Positions 10,929 through 24,500 of a DNA stretch of 64,000 nucleotides are shown here, piece after piece (positions within the stretch are counted from its first letter, which is position 1; each line of letters starts with the position of its first letter). The position numbers and the translations under genes were made by a program. Source of the DNA: Heligmosomoides polygyrus polygyrus. Its lineage: Eukaryota > Nematoda > Chromadorea > Rhabditida > Heligmosomidae. The notes below the pieces were generated by a model. That model was not told the DNA's origin. It made no database searches and was given only the letters and a program-made list of their open reading frames with translations. The stretch spans positions 62,026,623 through 62,090,622 of the forward strand of contig OX377201.1 in NCBI GenBank assembly GCA_947396885.1, read 5' to 3'.

Positions 10929-11690
10929 GGCGGAGGATGGACTCTGGTGCGCGCGAAACACATTTAGAGGCGAGAACTCTTCCAGTTGCTTGTTGTACCC
11001 AGGAAGAGGCTCTGCTTTGCACAATGACGTCACCTTCTTGGCGAAACCCTGTCTGGCCCTCACCGGAACTGAAGGCACCCGAGACTGTTTCTGGCTGGTG
11101 TTACATCAATTGGACATTACCATCCCGTGGCATTGTTTAATTGCGCGCCGGCAATACCACATACATGCGTCTGCAAAAACGAATTGACTGACTCCGGCAT
11201 CTATCCGTACACTTTACTGAGGCCCTTCAGTCTTGTATATTAACTCTCTCCAACGCTTCCTGTACATGCTCACTTCTTTGAGGCAATACCAGGGCCATGT
11301 ACATTCACAACTGTCTTCGATGGTTCCGCGAAGTTTTATCGGAATATGCTATGCGGTTTAACTGGCCTCGCAAACTTTTTATTCTAGGGACCTAACGACA
11401 TTGCTCTTCGGCAGTCTAGAGTTCAGCGTCTTTACGAGTAGTAGAATTGGATGGAGACCATTTTTCTTCACCATAAACCTCACTGTCATATGCGCGTTGC
11501 TTTCGTTTCACTCCAAATTCCCAGTAGTGCCAATAAGGTCAACTACGATCGAAAAGCATCACTTGAAGAGTTGACGCCATCATAAGTCTGTTCAGCACAA
11601 GAGGATGCATACTCGTTATCGTCAAGTTCTTCCAGCGCTGAAATTTCCTTTGTAGACGACAACCGGAAGACACCACTCAAAGAGCATGCC
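10929..11690. other. Intergenic, upstream of soc-2
   Basis: No gene, RNA or TE recognised. It precedes the GC-rich 5' region of soc-2 and may include its regulatory DNA. Confidence 0.35.
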
Positions 11691-12358
11691 CGCGTGCCGC
11701 TCGCACCTGTTCGCTGGCCCCCTCTATGAGCAGCGCCCGGCCGCGGGCGGGTTTTCGTTGTGTGCTGCTTCAGTTCTGCCGTGACCTCAGCTGTGTGTTC
11801 CTCTGCTCGACGTTCCTTCTGCGCGACATCCGAAGGTGCCCGCGGCTCGCTCCTTCTGCCGCGTGCGCCGCCAGGGCAGACGGTTCGCCGCCGGCTGGCC
11901 GGACGCTGGCTCCAGCCGCGGACGGACGGCTTCCTGCTGGGGAGGGCGCTGCGCCACCTGGCGGCGACCGTGCCGCGCTATCTCTCTCTCTCCTTTGCCA
12001 AATCAAGTGCGGCCGAGAGTGTGTGCGGAACCGGGAGGGCCGTCGGGGCTCGCCTCGCCGTCTCCAATCATCGCCCATCGCCTTCCGCCGCCACTTCCAA
12101 CACCGCGCCGCAATCATCTCCCGTCTCTCGCCGCTGCGATCGAACCGTCGTCGCTATCGATCCGAATTGATTCGTCTAGGCTCGTGACCGGCGATCGATC
12201 AGTCGCACCTCCTGCCTGCTCAGCACCGTCACCGCCGCCCGACCGTCTCGAATGCGTTGATCGTGCCCCGCTCCGGACCTACACTGGCTTTTGTCGCGGG
12301 GAAGTGCGTGGGTACAGCGCGGCTTCCGGACGCGCTGGCTCTTTGCCTGAAGGCCAGA
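11690..12358 (+). promoter_or_regulatory. soc-2: GC-rich 5' region of soc-2 (promoter/5' UTR candidate)
   Basis: A markedly GC-rich island (cgcccggccgcgggcggg near 11736) in an AT-leaning window, ending at the soc-2 start codon. The absence of stops makes several long overlapping ORFs on both strands, none with a recognisable domain. I interpret this as core promoter and 5' UTR. No TATA box or spliced-leader acceptor could be fixed. Confidence 0.45.
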
Positions 12359-12520
12359 ATGGAGACGAAAGACTTCGAATTCCGACCCAACAAGGACGGG
12401 GCCCGCTCGAAGAGTCCCGGCGTGATCGGCCGCCTCAGCAACTTCGCCCGAAGCAAGACGCGCCACTCTTTGAACGAGAAGACCTTCAATTCCACTACGT
12501 ACAGTGAAAAGCCAAAAAAG
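12359..12520 (+). CDS. soc-2: soc-2 exon 1 (residues 1-54)
   Basis: [14 protein letters not shown] ... YSEKPKK, then donor gtaggg at 12521, phase 0. A basic, Ser-rich, non-LRR N-terminus. Link to the later exons is by phase and position only. Confidence 0.75.
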
Positions 12521-15500
12521 GTAGGGCGTAGGGCTTCGCCCGCGCGACTCTCTCTTCCGCAGCCGCGGTCCCGTCAATTTATTCCACTCGTTCAATGAGT
12601 GGTCCCCTACACCCCTCACGACTTCTAGCACACCTTCAGGAGATTGTTGTGAGGTTGCGGAAAAACGCGGTGTACCTATTTGCATTCGACCACCGCTGGA
12701 AGAACCGTGGACAGATGCCGATATTTGAAGCACCGTCGCCGAAGTCTTTGACACTATTCCACTTCATAGACCTGAAGCATCAAAAACCGTCCTGATATCG
12801 TTTGGGCGTTTGCGGTACTGATCACGAGTCGAAGTCTACTTTGGTAATACGGTATATGTCCGTTTCGTGCTCAGCACCCCAAATAAACTCCACAGACGAC
12901 GTTTGGACGAAGAAATTTTTCGACCCCTCTCTCTACCCCTGGAGTCGTGAAGGTAGTGCCTAGTTGATATTTGAGAAACCAAGTGATAGACTCACGATCA
13001 GTATCCAGATCAGCGCTCCAAACAAAATAAAAGACTCTGTTCGTACGCGCGACGGGAACCACAGGACAAGGTATATGTATCGCATTCTTCTTAGGCGACA
13101 GCTCGGCACTATTCGATACGTATGCTTTACCCTGTTGCTTCTGTTGCGACGTAGGCTCTGTTCAGGCAGCGCGTCAGGAGACACACCCGCCTCCGCCTCT
13201 TGCTGAGGGGAGGGGGGTGGCTTCAGGAGGTACAACCGCTGTTCTGCGGACTGCAAAATTTCGTCTCAAAGGTTTCGTAAGGCCGGCGTTAGACTTTCGG
13301 CGAAGCCTAGGGGGTTGGGTGAGTGAGCAAGGGGGTGAAAGGGCGATCGATATTTATATTTGTGTCATATTTTGTGCCTCCTGACCGTCCCCCGCCTGTT
13401 CATACTCTTCACGACGGGAGCGACGATAGCTACTGGTCGGCCAGGCAATCACACATATCGACCTTGCTCGGCGATCCCATACGTGTCGATCAGTGCCGAG
13501 CCATCGCCTGGGAGAAATCAATGCGTATGTTTGCCGTGTCGCTCCCGTCACAGCCGTCGCTCCCGCGATGGAGTATGAACAACGCTTTACCAGTCGAGTC
13601 AGAAAAGTGGAATAGTGCCAAACATTATTGCTGTGCTTTTCCATACTAGGCCGAGATGACCGTTAAGTGTATTGTCTATTAGTAGTGATGCTCAAGCTGA
13701 CAGTGAGACTGGTTTGTCTTACCTAGCATCGCCTAGCATCAGCGTCAGGCTGCGCTCAGTTATAGATAGAAAAGGTAGCATAAACAAGTCAGAGCCCTAA
13801 GAAACTCTTTTGTTATTCGAGTGATGTAGACCTTTTAGGATCTCCATCGTGAATTCCAAAGATGTCGCGACAACAATGATCTTCGACTTGATCTCAGTTC
13901 AAATGAAGTGAGTCAACGCCTTTCTTAAAAACTCCAGCCGTCATTTACCAGATTTCCTCTCAACTTTTGTGGAAACATATCGCGGAATGTTGGTTCAATC
14001 CCAATGGAGGGTGCACTTCATACTCACGTCCAAACACTACATAGATATGAATACTTGCAACATAACATGCCTACCTGTACCCCTACCATGGCTATTGCAG
14101 TCTTATTCCTGAAATAAAGGGGGAATTTAGACGAAAAAACGTCGGACGAGAAGGCGAAGAAAGGGCGCGTCGACAGGTTCACCGTGGCGATACGTACAGA
14201 CATAGCTCTGTACAGTGGCCGTGGGTCGAAACGTGGATTCCGCAGGCGTGGGTCGATACCAGGGGTGCGCGTTAAATTTTTTCGGTAAATTTTTAACGAC
14301 CATTTTTTAGCGAAGAGTTTTTCGTTAAAATCGGTAAATTCGTTAAATAAAATTTCCTTAATGCAGTCATTTAGTAGTATTTTAATATGTAAAAAGCCAG
14401 ATTTTTTGGTTATTGATTTTTCACTCCTCCTACATGGCAATTATAAGACTGTCTTCATCCTAACAACAAATAACAGCAGTTCATCTTTCATCAACAAAAC
14501 TGCTGTCGCCTGTATCACCTGTCGTCCAGTTGATCATCGAGTTGCTCGAGCGATCGCCAGCAGGGTCTTCATTCGTGCCTGTTGTGTACCAGAGTGCTCC
14601 AATGGCTCCTCCTCGCTCGAGGGACACGAAGAGTGTCATACCGGTCGTTCAAGGCTTTTATGAAGAAGTCCGACAAACGCATTGATGGGCTTCCTGGTGT
14701 TCTCTTGACGTCCTGCGGAATCCAGTCGGTTACGAGTATCGTTCAACGTGTCTGCGAAGCGCATGACGTGGCCAACCCACCTAATTTTCGAAGACTTGAC
14801 CCATGTCGCAGTATCTGATCCTTGGACGTCGACGAAGCTCGGAGCTCCGAATTCTCTCACTTGCGTGAGTCGTGTCACTCCAAGCATTGTCCTGTCGATT
14901 CCACGCAGCGCAAGGCGGATCGCTGTTCGTCCCGCTTTCGTATGGCCAGGTCTCTGAGGCGTATGTTACCGCAGGAAGGACAGTGGAGTTTAATGGGGGC
15001 AGTCGTTCGGTACTGCCTTGCCTTGCTGCCCGCCGCCCACTTCCCGCCCTGCGCGCGCCGCCCTATTTGGACAAGTTTGCTGCGCTCGAAACCGTCGTTA
15101 ATTGGTGTGGCGTCGTCCAAAAACCTAATAACTGATAGCGGACGATTGGAAAGCGCATCTCGGGGAACTCTGAAGTCATTTTCCAGTCGGTTCTTATGGA
15201 AGCAGTTGACGAAAGGAGAACGTCGCTCTTCTCTCTAGATTCTTTCAATTTTCACCACAATTCTTTAAATTTTTGCCTCAACTAGAGACTACGGGTGATT
15301 CCGGTCAGTTCTACATTGGCGGGACCAGAAGGAAGCCTTGGCGCTACAGCTGAAAACTCTATTGTTCCAAATATGGTGAGCAAGGTTCTGACTCTTCTCT
15401 CAAGAACGAAATTAGTTCAGGATAGAGATGGAGGCCAATGGAAGTGATTAGAAATGCGATGCTTCCATGTGAAGGCAAGGACCCGGAAATCTTGTCCTCG

Positions 15501-18500
15501 GCGCGCTCCTCTCCCCGCCCCTTTCTGAGGGCGATGTATCCAACGACTCTCCGCCGAGTTGAATAGGTGAGCATGGAGCCGGAAGTTCCTCGTCTTCTTC
15601 ACGACTTCTTCGACGTTCTTGAAACCTCCCTGAGCTGCTCGCTTCCTCTCACTCAACTCTGGCACTAGCTCGTTGGCCACGTGGGGGCGCAAGCAAATGA
15701 ATTGGGCAAGAGCAAGAAAATGCCGTGTATGAGCACGATATCGATTCCTATTTCCACTGATTCAACTAACCTAAGTAGGGTATTTCCTCTGTATCGCAAC
15801 GATATTGCGGAAGCTCATACAAAAAGAATTCATCCAAATGCATCTACATGAAGAAGAGGAAAAATTTCAAAAATGGTGCGTAAAATGTCGTTAAGACACT
15901 TTAACGGAAATTTTCGAAGTTATATTTCGTTTTAAAAAAATTTTAACGAAAAATGCCGGTAAATCCGGTAAACCGTCCGAGAGCGAAATCCGAGGTGTGT
16001 GATGCGTTTGCGCTTTTCCCTCACCCCAACACAACGTATTCGTACATTGTTATCGTTCGACCGGGTCAGTCGACTTCGTATTGAACATGTCCCGGTTTGT
16101 CCGTTCTTGGGACCTCGCAGCTACATTGCAGTCTCGTGAGGCACAGAACGCCATCTTAGCGAAACCCACCAGCAATAAAGTCCACACGATTCAGTGGAGA
16201 CTAGTCTTTGCCATCATTCGCTGATGTTATAGTCGTTTAATATAGTGGCAGCTTATAGATTCACCTATATTTCACCCAGCAAAGTTGATTTTGGACCCAT
16301 TTGTCCGCTCCTGTCCGCTCTTGAAGCTCTGAGGAAGGAGACGATGTCGAAACGTTCGTCGTAATAAGAAACACACTTCTCCAAGCTGTAACAGTACCCC
16401 AACCAACCGCCGCGCCGACAAGACGTGAACTGTTTACTGACACCTTCTCACTCTATCTGCCTCGGGTGTAGTTTACAGCTGTCCTTCCGAGAGCAACAAA
16501 CGTTTTCTATTGGCCGGTTGGTCGTTTTGTCGCGCGGCCCTCACTATAGGAATCGACATCCTAATGAAATAAACAGGCCATTAACATCCCCGCAGCCACA
16601 TGGTTTATTAACAGTAATATGGACACTATTGTACTTTCAGTCGAGAGGAGGTCGAAAAAATTCGCCCAAATCTGGTCGGGGGGGGGGGGAAGGTTATCTG
16701 GGGCCGTATGCTATTCTCGCCCGACTCGGGGATGGTACCCGGCGCGAAAAAGCCGGGTACCATCCCCGAGTTTCGACCGCCCCCACCCCACCTTATGCAC
16801 ATCTCCGGGGCGTCCCCCGGGGATGGCAGAGATGGCAGAGTTGGGTAGAGAAGCAGAGGATTCCGACTGGAGTACCACTATCACGGCTGTGGGCTGCCCA
16901 TAGATAGTGGGTGAATTGAGTGATTCTGCACCAAAGTATTTACCGTGCAGTGTTTAGAGATATGTATTTTCACAGAATGTGTCCACACTGTGTAGAACAC
17001 ATATTATTTATTGAACCCAAAGTGGTACAGAATCAGTTGAACACAGAAGATTACAGCAAAAGTGTGTTCTTCGAAGATTTGCTAAATCGAGTTTCTCCAT
17101 GAATTGCGTGAAGTGGAAAGTGCTCTTTTTTCAAAGCGAGTAGTATTTCATCCACTGAGAAGGCATTATATATTTCATTCAAATATCCCCCACCCTTTTT
17201 TATCAAATTTGTGGTTAATTTCTCGAATGTCCTGTCTGCTTAGGAAGGTTTTCTGACTTGTAGTTCAATGCCTTGCCCAAAGAATTGAGAAATGGTACAA
17301 AAATGTTCATTCCAAGCTTTAAGAGCACGAGCTGAAAAAGATTCTTGAACATTTTTGAGTGCGAATTTGGCATTTAACAGAGGCCACAATTTTTTTACAA
17401 ATGCAGATAATCATTCAGGTTAAACGAACACAATATCAATTTGTCTAAAATTTCAGCGCAGTTTTGCATGAACAAAAGGCTATTTGTGGGAAAAATCTCC
17501 ATTCTACTACCAGCTTATCTTTTTCTGATTTCTAAGAGATTGAAACTGTTCCCGTGAAATGGGAGTTTTACCTGTATTTATTTAACTGGCTCGCTTCCTC
17601 TTCACTGAAAAAATAATAGTTTACCCGATGCAGTGCCCTAAAAAGTTCAGCCTCCTATCACGTTTTCTTTGATTTCCGGAAGTTGTATACCAATCGCGAA
17701 CTAACTACGAAAACCTGTATTGTGTCCAATTAGATGTTCCACACTGTTACGCGTGCATTGAAGTGCTCTATTCATCGAGTGGTGCTCAACTCAATGTGGG
17801 AAAGCGATTGTCGTAGTAAATATCCGCAACCGATGAGACGCGTCGCAGCAGCTGATCGCAAATATCACGCCCCGATGCTAGTTTCCCGCTCCAGCGTCGC
17901 ATTTCCACCGCGTCTCTGCCTCTCCCCGAGCAATTTTCTAGGGGGATGCCGTCCCCGGGTTTTGATGACGTCACCCGTCCCCGAGAGTGCTCGGGGAGAG
18001 ATGTGCATACCGGGGAGGTGGGCGGGGACCGCTTCATACCCGGCCGGGGACGGTTGGGGAGAGAATAGCATACGGCCCCTGGAGGATCGCGGTTATCCTT
18101 CCTCCGCCAACCTGCGAGCGCTCATCGCACGCGCGCACCTGCCGCAATATTTGGGCTAACGAATTGACATGCGCGCGATCGTCCTCACGCATCTTTGCGA
18201 CACAGCGCGAAATCGGGGGTCGAGCGTTCTATCCCCTCATCCCCCTGGCCCGCCCACCCCCAACCCCCTGCGATTGCTCGAGAGTCTAGTGGCTGCCTTA
18301 CGAGATAGTGGAGACGCAGACATTTACCACGCCTCTGTTTAAAGGGCGGGGGATAGAACGCCACTCCGCCCGCGAAATCTGCCCTTTTTGGCCCTGCGCG
18401 CTCAGGAGGAGTGCGCAGCTGGGTTCTGAGGGGCGGTCTTTATGTACGAATGGTCGCCGCGCCCGCGACGACGACTGTCGCGTGCGCGATGAGCTCCGCA

Positions 18501-21500
18501 GCGGTCGTTGGAGCTGTGCCTCATGACTTGCTGCAGACTATACTTATGCTCTCCCAAAAATTTCGAATATTCGAATGGTTTCGAATACCGAAAATTTTCG
18601 AGCATTCGAAATCGAATATATTCGAAAAACGCGATTTTTCTGAACATTCGAATTCGAATACATTCGAAAAACGCGATTTTTTGAACGTTCGAATTCGAAT
18701 ACATTCGAAAAACGCGATTTTTCGAATATTCGAATTCGAATATTCGATTCGAATATTCGAATTCGAATGAAAAATCAGGCTGTATTATAGACATGATAGA
18801 AGGCAACACAGAAGAGAAAAGGGAAGCAATACATAACGGATCCCTTCCTAGTTAAGCACGGGGTTTTTATCGACAGGCATCTCATAAACCCCCATGTGAG
18901 TCGTGAAAATGAGATAGAGAACTTACACGTAGAACGATCAAAAGGCTTATGGAAGCGTCTAATTTCCTTGCTTACTGGAATACGAATTTTTCTCAAAGGA
19001 ATACTAGTGTTTTGTTAATTGCTGCTTATGAGGAACAAACGAAAGGCTTACAACATATTTGAAGGGAACATTATCTGGTTGAGCCACAGTAAGCTTCTAG
19101 GTCACTTTAAAACAATCCTTTTTGAAATTGGTGGCAGACTGACTGTTAAAGAACTTTCATGAAACAATGCTTTTGCCTAGCGGCAGCTAGTGAAGGACTG
19201 ACGACAAAGTACTACATGAAAATCTGTAGCAAGTCTGTCCTGCTCATCTACAAATGTGAAATATCACACTGTCGATTTTGCGGCCACAAAATGTATTACA
19301 AGTAGCTAGGAATAGGCTACCCATGAGGGCCAGTCTCATTTCGTTCTGGTGATTCACCCAAGTAAGTGGTAGGAATAAATATTTCTTATTTGCGATGAAC
19401 TTGTGAATGTAATTATTCTCCAGCCAACATATTGATAAACTACGGTAAACTTCAGAAAATAGATCGATCGATAACATCCGGCCGACATACACTGCCTCCC
19501 CTTTGTGAAGTCCGGCATACGGCCAACCTATCCACGCGAATCCCACTCCAAGCGGCCAATTCAGAACAAAAATCGATAAAATCGATTGATAACATCCGGC
19601 CGACCTACGCCGCCTCCCCTTTGTGAAGTCCTACCTTATAATATAGCTTTTGCGGAACTGTAGTCGTTGTAGAAACGAAATCCAGAAGCAGAGCATTCAG
19701 ACCACGGAGGAGCAGAAGAGCATAGCGTGACGAAAATTACAAAGCCGACTTCATGAGGTACTCTTCTGCACCAGGAGACACCCGACGTGACAGAAGACAG
19801 AAGCGCACCCTGTTGACCCTTACGCCCATCCTGCAGACATTTGCTAGCTTGTGGTCTCAGACTCTTAACTGCAGCGTGAAGGACAAATAACGTCCGTTTG
19901 AAACGCCGCTTGAACCATCATTTTCAATTTTTTTTGTTAACAATTCCTCCTCTTCCTCGGCCGCTTTGCACAGGCGCAGTAATAAATGTGGAAGGCTTGG
20001 TACCTCCCAAACAAGAATTTACCTTTATCCTTCCTTCTGCTGTCCTTCATCCTTTACGTTATTACGTTTACGGCGAAAATAGCTTCCAGAACTGCTTGAG
20101 TGGAATGAAAACTGGTCCAGATCAAACTAACCTTTATGTCCATACTCTAAGATCTAAAAAAACGTCTGATACTATATAGGAGCGCGCTAAGAGCTGTCGA
20201 TCGTCGATGTGTCAGAAATTACTGACAGGAACAGGTGCATAAAATTAGCGTAGAATAGGTATACAAAATACTGGAAAATATTCAGACGTCTCCAGCGAGC
20301 GCCTTAATTCAGAAGACCATGTCACAGATTGATCAGGCAATCAATACCGGTTGATACTATCCATACTTTTATCGGTGAAAGTGGTCTTCTCTCAGAGTTC
20401 ACCAATCGGGGTGGCGACGATTACTGGTCCCCGATCGGTCATTCACCACTGCAGCGATTCTCTGTGGAAAATTTTTTGCAATTCAACATTGTGAGACGTT
20501 GTGGAAGTTCTCCCTCTTAACAGGAAGGCTTTTTGGGAAGTGACTAGTATCGATGAGGCGCTCAGTATCCGGGCACCGAGCCACCATCGTACCACAGCTT
20601 TGATTCACAGACAGAACCGTTTTGGCGACCCAAATTACCCGAGAAACCCATCAAGCCTTTTCAAAATACGCCGATACACAAATTCTTGTTGGGCATTCGA
20701 ATGACACTTTTCGAATACTTGAATAATTTTTGCTTTCTGGGAAATTGCGAATATTCGAATGGTTTCGAATACCGAAAATTTTCGAGCATTCGAAATCGAA
20801 TATATTCGAAAAACGCAATTTTTCTGAATATTCGAATTCGAATACATTCGAAAAACGCGATTTTTTGAATATTCGAATTCGAATACATTCGAAAAACGCG
20901 ATTTTTTGAACATTCGAATTCGAATACATTCGAAAAACGCGATTTTTCGAATACTCGAATCCGAATATTCCAATTCGAATGAAAATCATTCGAATACCTA
21001 TTCGAATGGGTCATTCGAGCATAAGTATACTGCAGACACTAGGTTTGAGTTGTTGATATCCCTTTCTGCTGTTGCAGGAGCTGCGGAAAAACATGCCCTG
21101 GTTCAGAAATTGAGTTCGAGTTATAAAACTAAGCAACGTTCTAATGCTCAATTTTATATGATGCTTCTTCAGGAAAAGCTGAAAATATGACACGCTATCG
21201 CAGTGAAACTGACTTTGTATACACTTTCTAACACTTCATGTGCACGTTTTGAGGCAGGTCTAGATATCACTGGCCGCTGAAGTCACCCAATTGCGACGTC
21301 TTCTGCCGCGCTCGCCGCGCTAGTCGCCGCGTCCGCGGCGACCATTCGTACATAATGTCCCACAGCCTTGGGTTCTAGAGGAGGGACTCCAGGGTGGTTT
21401 TTATCAAAGCCGCCCGTGTGGAAAGTGCTTCCATCGCTCAGGAGGAGTCCGCGGCTGGGTTCTGTGCTCTTCGAGCGGCAAGTGCATACGGCTGGAAAAA

Positions 21501-24500
21501 TGCGCAAAGAATCCCTCAATATCGTGTGCACGTTAAAGCCGGTCAGATCCCAGGTAGTCAGCAGAAATGCAAGTGTGCCACAACGCAGGAGAGCCGAACT
21601 CCCGACCTCTCTCATGAAGCGTTCCACTATCCACTACACCACGATACGCTTGACAGGGGAGCCATCGCGGGCGCACAAGTGATGGTAAGAGATCGATCGA
21701 ATGTCAACGTGGACGCCGACACGCGATCTCTACGCCAGGAGGGCGCAGACAGCAAGAGGCTACGGCTCATTTCTATGACGAGACGCGACCGTACGCGGCT
21801 GCGTGGAGGAAGAAGAGCCGCGTCCTATTTGGAGTGGTGATCACGAGTCTCGCATCCGTTTCTCGTTTCTGTAATACGGTTGGTTACGGTAGGTGCAGGT
21901 GACTAACGATAAGGTAGGAAGTACATTGAATATCGAAGGCCAAGTCGGCGTGTCCTTTTGTAGCATCTCCATACCTGCAGGTTGGTATATCTGCATGAAG
22001 TCGTTACAACTAGTGCATAGAGGCGTTGCGAGCAATCTCTGCTTTCTAAGCCATTCCTGGAAATCGGCTGCGTCCATGTTCAGCTTCTTAAGCGCATCCT
22101 TCAAGTTGAAGTCGTCAGGCTCTTCATGGCGGCGCTTGCGGAACTCTGTCTGGATGGCCGTGATGCAAATATTGCTGTCTCGCAGATAAACCTATGTCTA
22201 TCGAAGAGTTTCCCCGCTGCATTGGTTTCTCGCGACCCATTCTGTAAGATGCCAGATTCGTGATCAGCATCCCAAGTACCCCCCCCCCCCCCCGAGAGAA
22301 GTTTAGGCGACCCCTGTTCGACCTCTCTTCGACCTCCGAAGTCGAAAGAATAACAGTGCCGTGATAAGGTTTTAATGGACACCTCTAGTACCAGTTCGAG
22401 GGCGGCGAGACCTAATTACCCCTTGCTGTTATTTTTCTAGTCTCAAACGCAGTAAATAAGATGAGTTGGCATTCAGATCACAGCTATACCGTCCTCTATC
22501 AGGGATCTGACGCAGTTGACTGAGTTGTTCCTGTACAAGAACAAGCTGACTCAGTTGCCAGCGGAGCTAGGGAACCTGGTGAGCGAGGACTCGCAGAGCG
22601 CTGCGAGCGGTGCTCCTCCGGTCGCTGATGCCACTTCTTCAGGTGTCACTTCGGAAGCTGGGCCTGAGCGAGAATGCACTCTCCTCGCTGCCTGACTCTC
22701 TCGCGTCCCTCACGCAGCTGGAGACCTTGGATCTTCGGCACAACAAGCTCACAGAGGTACGCTGACTCCACAGTCTCGCGTTTCCTGCTCTTGATCTTCG
22801 TTCAACGTCTGGTTTAGATTCCGTCCGTCATTTACCGGATCACCTCATTAGAGACCTTGTGGTTAAGGTACAACAGAATTGTATCCATCGGAGAGGACAT
22901 TGGAAATTTGTCGAAGTGAGTTCAGACGCGCCCATTAAGCGGAAGTAGTTCCAAAAGAGCAGCTCCATAATGGTAACGGGAAGCCGGAGCAGTTCTTTGC
23001 GTTCGCCCTCATAAATACTGCGATTACTGTAAGCCTTTTAGGTTGAAAATGATCGACTTGCGCGAGAACAAAATCCACAGTTTACCGGCGTCGATTGGCA
23101 AAATCCAGTGCTTGGTCGTTTGTCTTCTTAGCTACAACCATCTATCGAAGGTTCCTGATGGTAAGCTACCACCTAGCTTTCCGCTCTTCTTCTTGCTAAA
23201 AATTTACTGGCCACAGAGCATTTTTCCGTTCATCTTTGAATGACAGACTGCTGTTTCCCATTGCAACGTGCGAAGACGCCTTTGGCTGCTAAAACTCCAA
23301 CCCAACCAGCTAATTCCTTTCTTTTTTGACTCGATCCATGACTTACTCATTCGTTTGCTTATTCACATCTTGGAAGCCACCTAGGCTCTTCTCTAGTTTT
23401 AGCTTCTAAGTGAACTTCGAGGATTGGAAATCCATTCTACGCAATGAGCGGTAGAGCGTCGTGAGCGCGCATTGTAAGAAAGGGATTTCAATTTTGCATC
23501 ACAACCTATGCGATGATAAAATGTTAAGATTCAAAAAGATATACGACAATAAAATATTGGATTTAAAAAGATTGAAAAGATAGAAAGAAAAGATAATAAG
23601 GACTGTGCTAATAGCTCGTATTTGTCTTAAAGCCACGCATTCCGTGTCTCTGTAAGGTCCCATACAGTTGTAGTCCCAATTCGTCTGCCCCGAGAAAAGG
23701 GCTTATTGAGTTAGGCTTTCAGGTAGTCATATTAAGAGGGCTGAACTCGGGGTTATCTGTACAAGGGGTTTGAAGTAGCTCATGAACGGAATTATCTTAT
23801 GTTTATGTTTATTACGTCGAAGAAAGCAGACGCGAAGTAGAACTAGATCAATACACACACATGCAACGAACATCATTGGATAGCACGAACATAACGAGAA
23901 CTGGGTATAGTTGATCTCCGCGATTAGAGTCTGTTGAACTTGAGTGAAATTGTCGATGCGTAACGCTTAAGCTGAGGAACAGAGTACGTTTTTAAAGGTT
24001 TTTCGTGGGTCTTATGTAAGCGCTAGTGTCTGTGCGTGAAGAAGGAACCGCGACTTTTTGTTCTAGAACAAGGCAATGCTGTCTAAGGGAATAGGATGAC
24101 ATTCAGAGAAGGGAAATTAAAAATTTTCGATTACAGACAGGTCCGGTGGATGTTGTGTCATCGCAGTTGGCTTAGGGCAGGTAGGTAAACGCAAATCTAT
24201 CTTGGCCTATGTTGTACAAGTCCTAACCCTGTCTCCCTTTTAAAGAACTTCGTACAGGTTTTTTCCATGAAAATCTTGTCCTCATAATGTATTATGACAT
24301 ATTAATTACGCACTCCTCATGTACTCAGCTGATATGCCATTGAATGTATTCGCTCTGATTTTGTTGTATTCACTGTAGGAGTTTCCACAGCTCCAATCGT
24401 CAGATCGCCTTTAATGTTGCTTGACTTCTTTTGCTAATGCTAGGATAAAACCATTTTTATCGATTCAGTTACACGCATAATGCTCAAAATCATTCATATT

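Larger units (their letters stand above)
13908..22476 (+). other. soc-2 intron 2, 8.6 kb, repeat-filled
   Basis: The largest intron. It contains an antisense RTE fragment, a GC-rich inverted-repeat element, two TTCGAA arrays, a tRNA-like SINE remnant and an inverted-repeat unit at 21838-22320. Stretches 17.1-17.7 and 18.8-20.7 kb hold nothing recognised. Confidence 0.8.

Noticed and set aside
11726..12754. Several long overlapping ORFs on both strands (up to 223 codons)
   Set aside because: They arise from high GC content with few stop codons around the soc-2 5' end. The peptides are low-complexity Arg/Pro/Ala-rich and have no domain; only the METKDF frame ends at a good donor in the right phase.
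17200..17650. Minus-strand coding-like stretch ([20 protein letters not shown]) with stops, possibly a decayed transposase
   Set aside because: Too degraded for me to place in any transposase family by eye.
20635..21014. Three 112-117-codon minus-strand ORFs rich in [13 protein letters not shown] repeats
   Set aside because: Translations of the 41-bp TTCGAA array; a period of 41 is not a multiple of 3, so the repeat appears in all frames.
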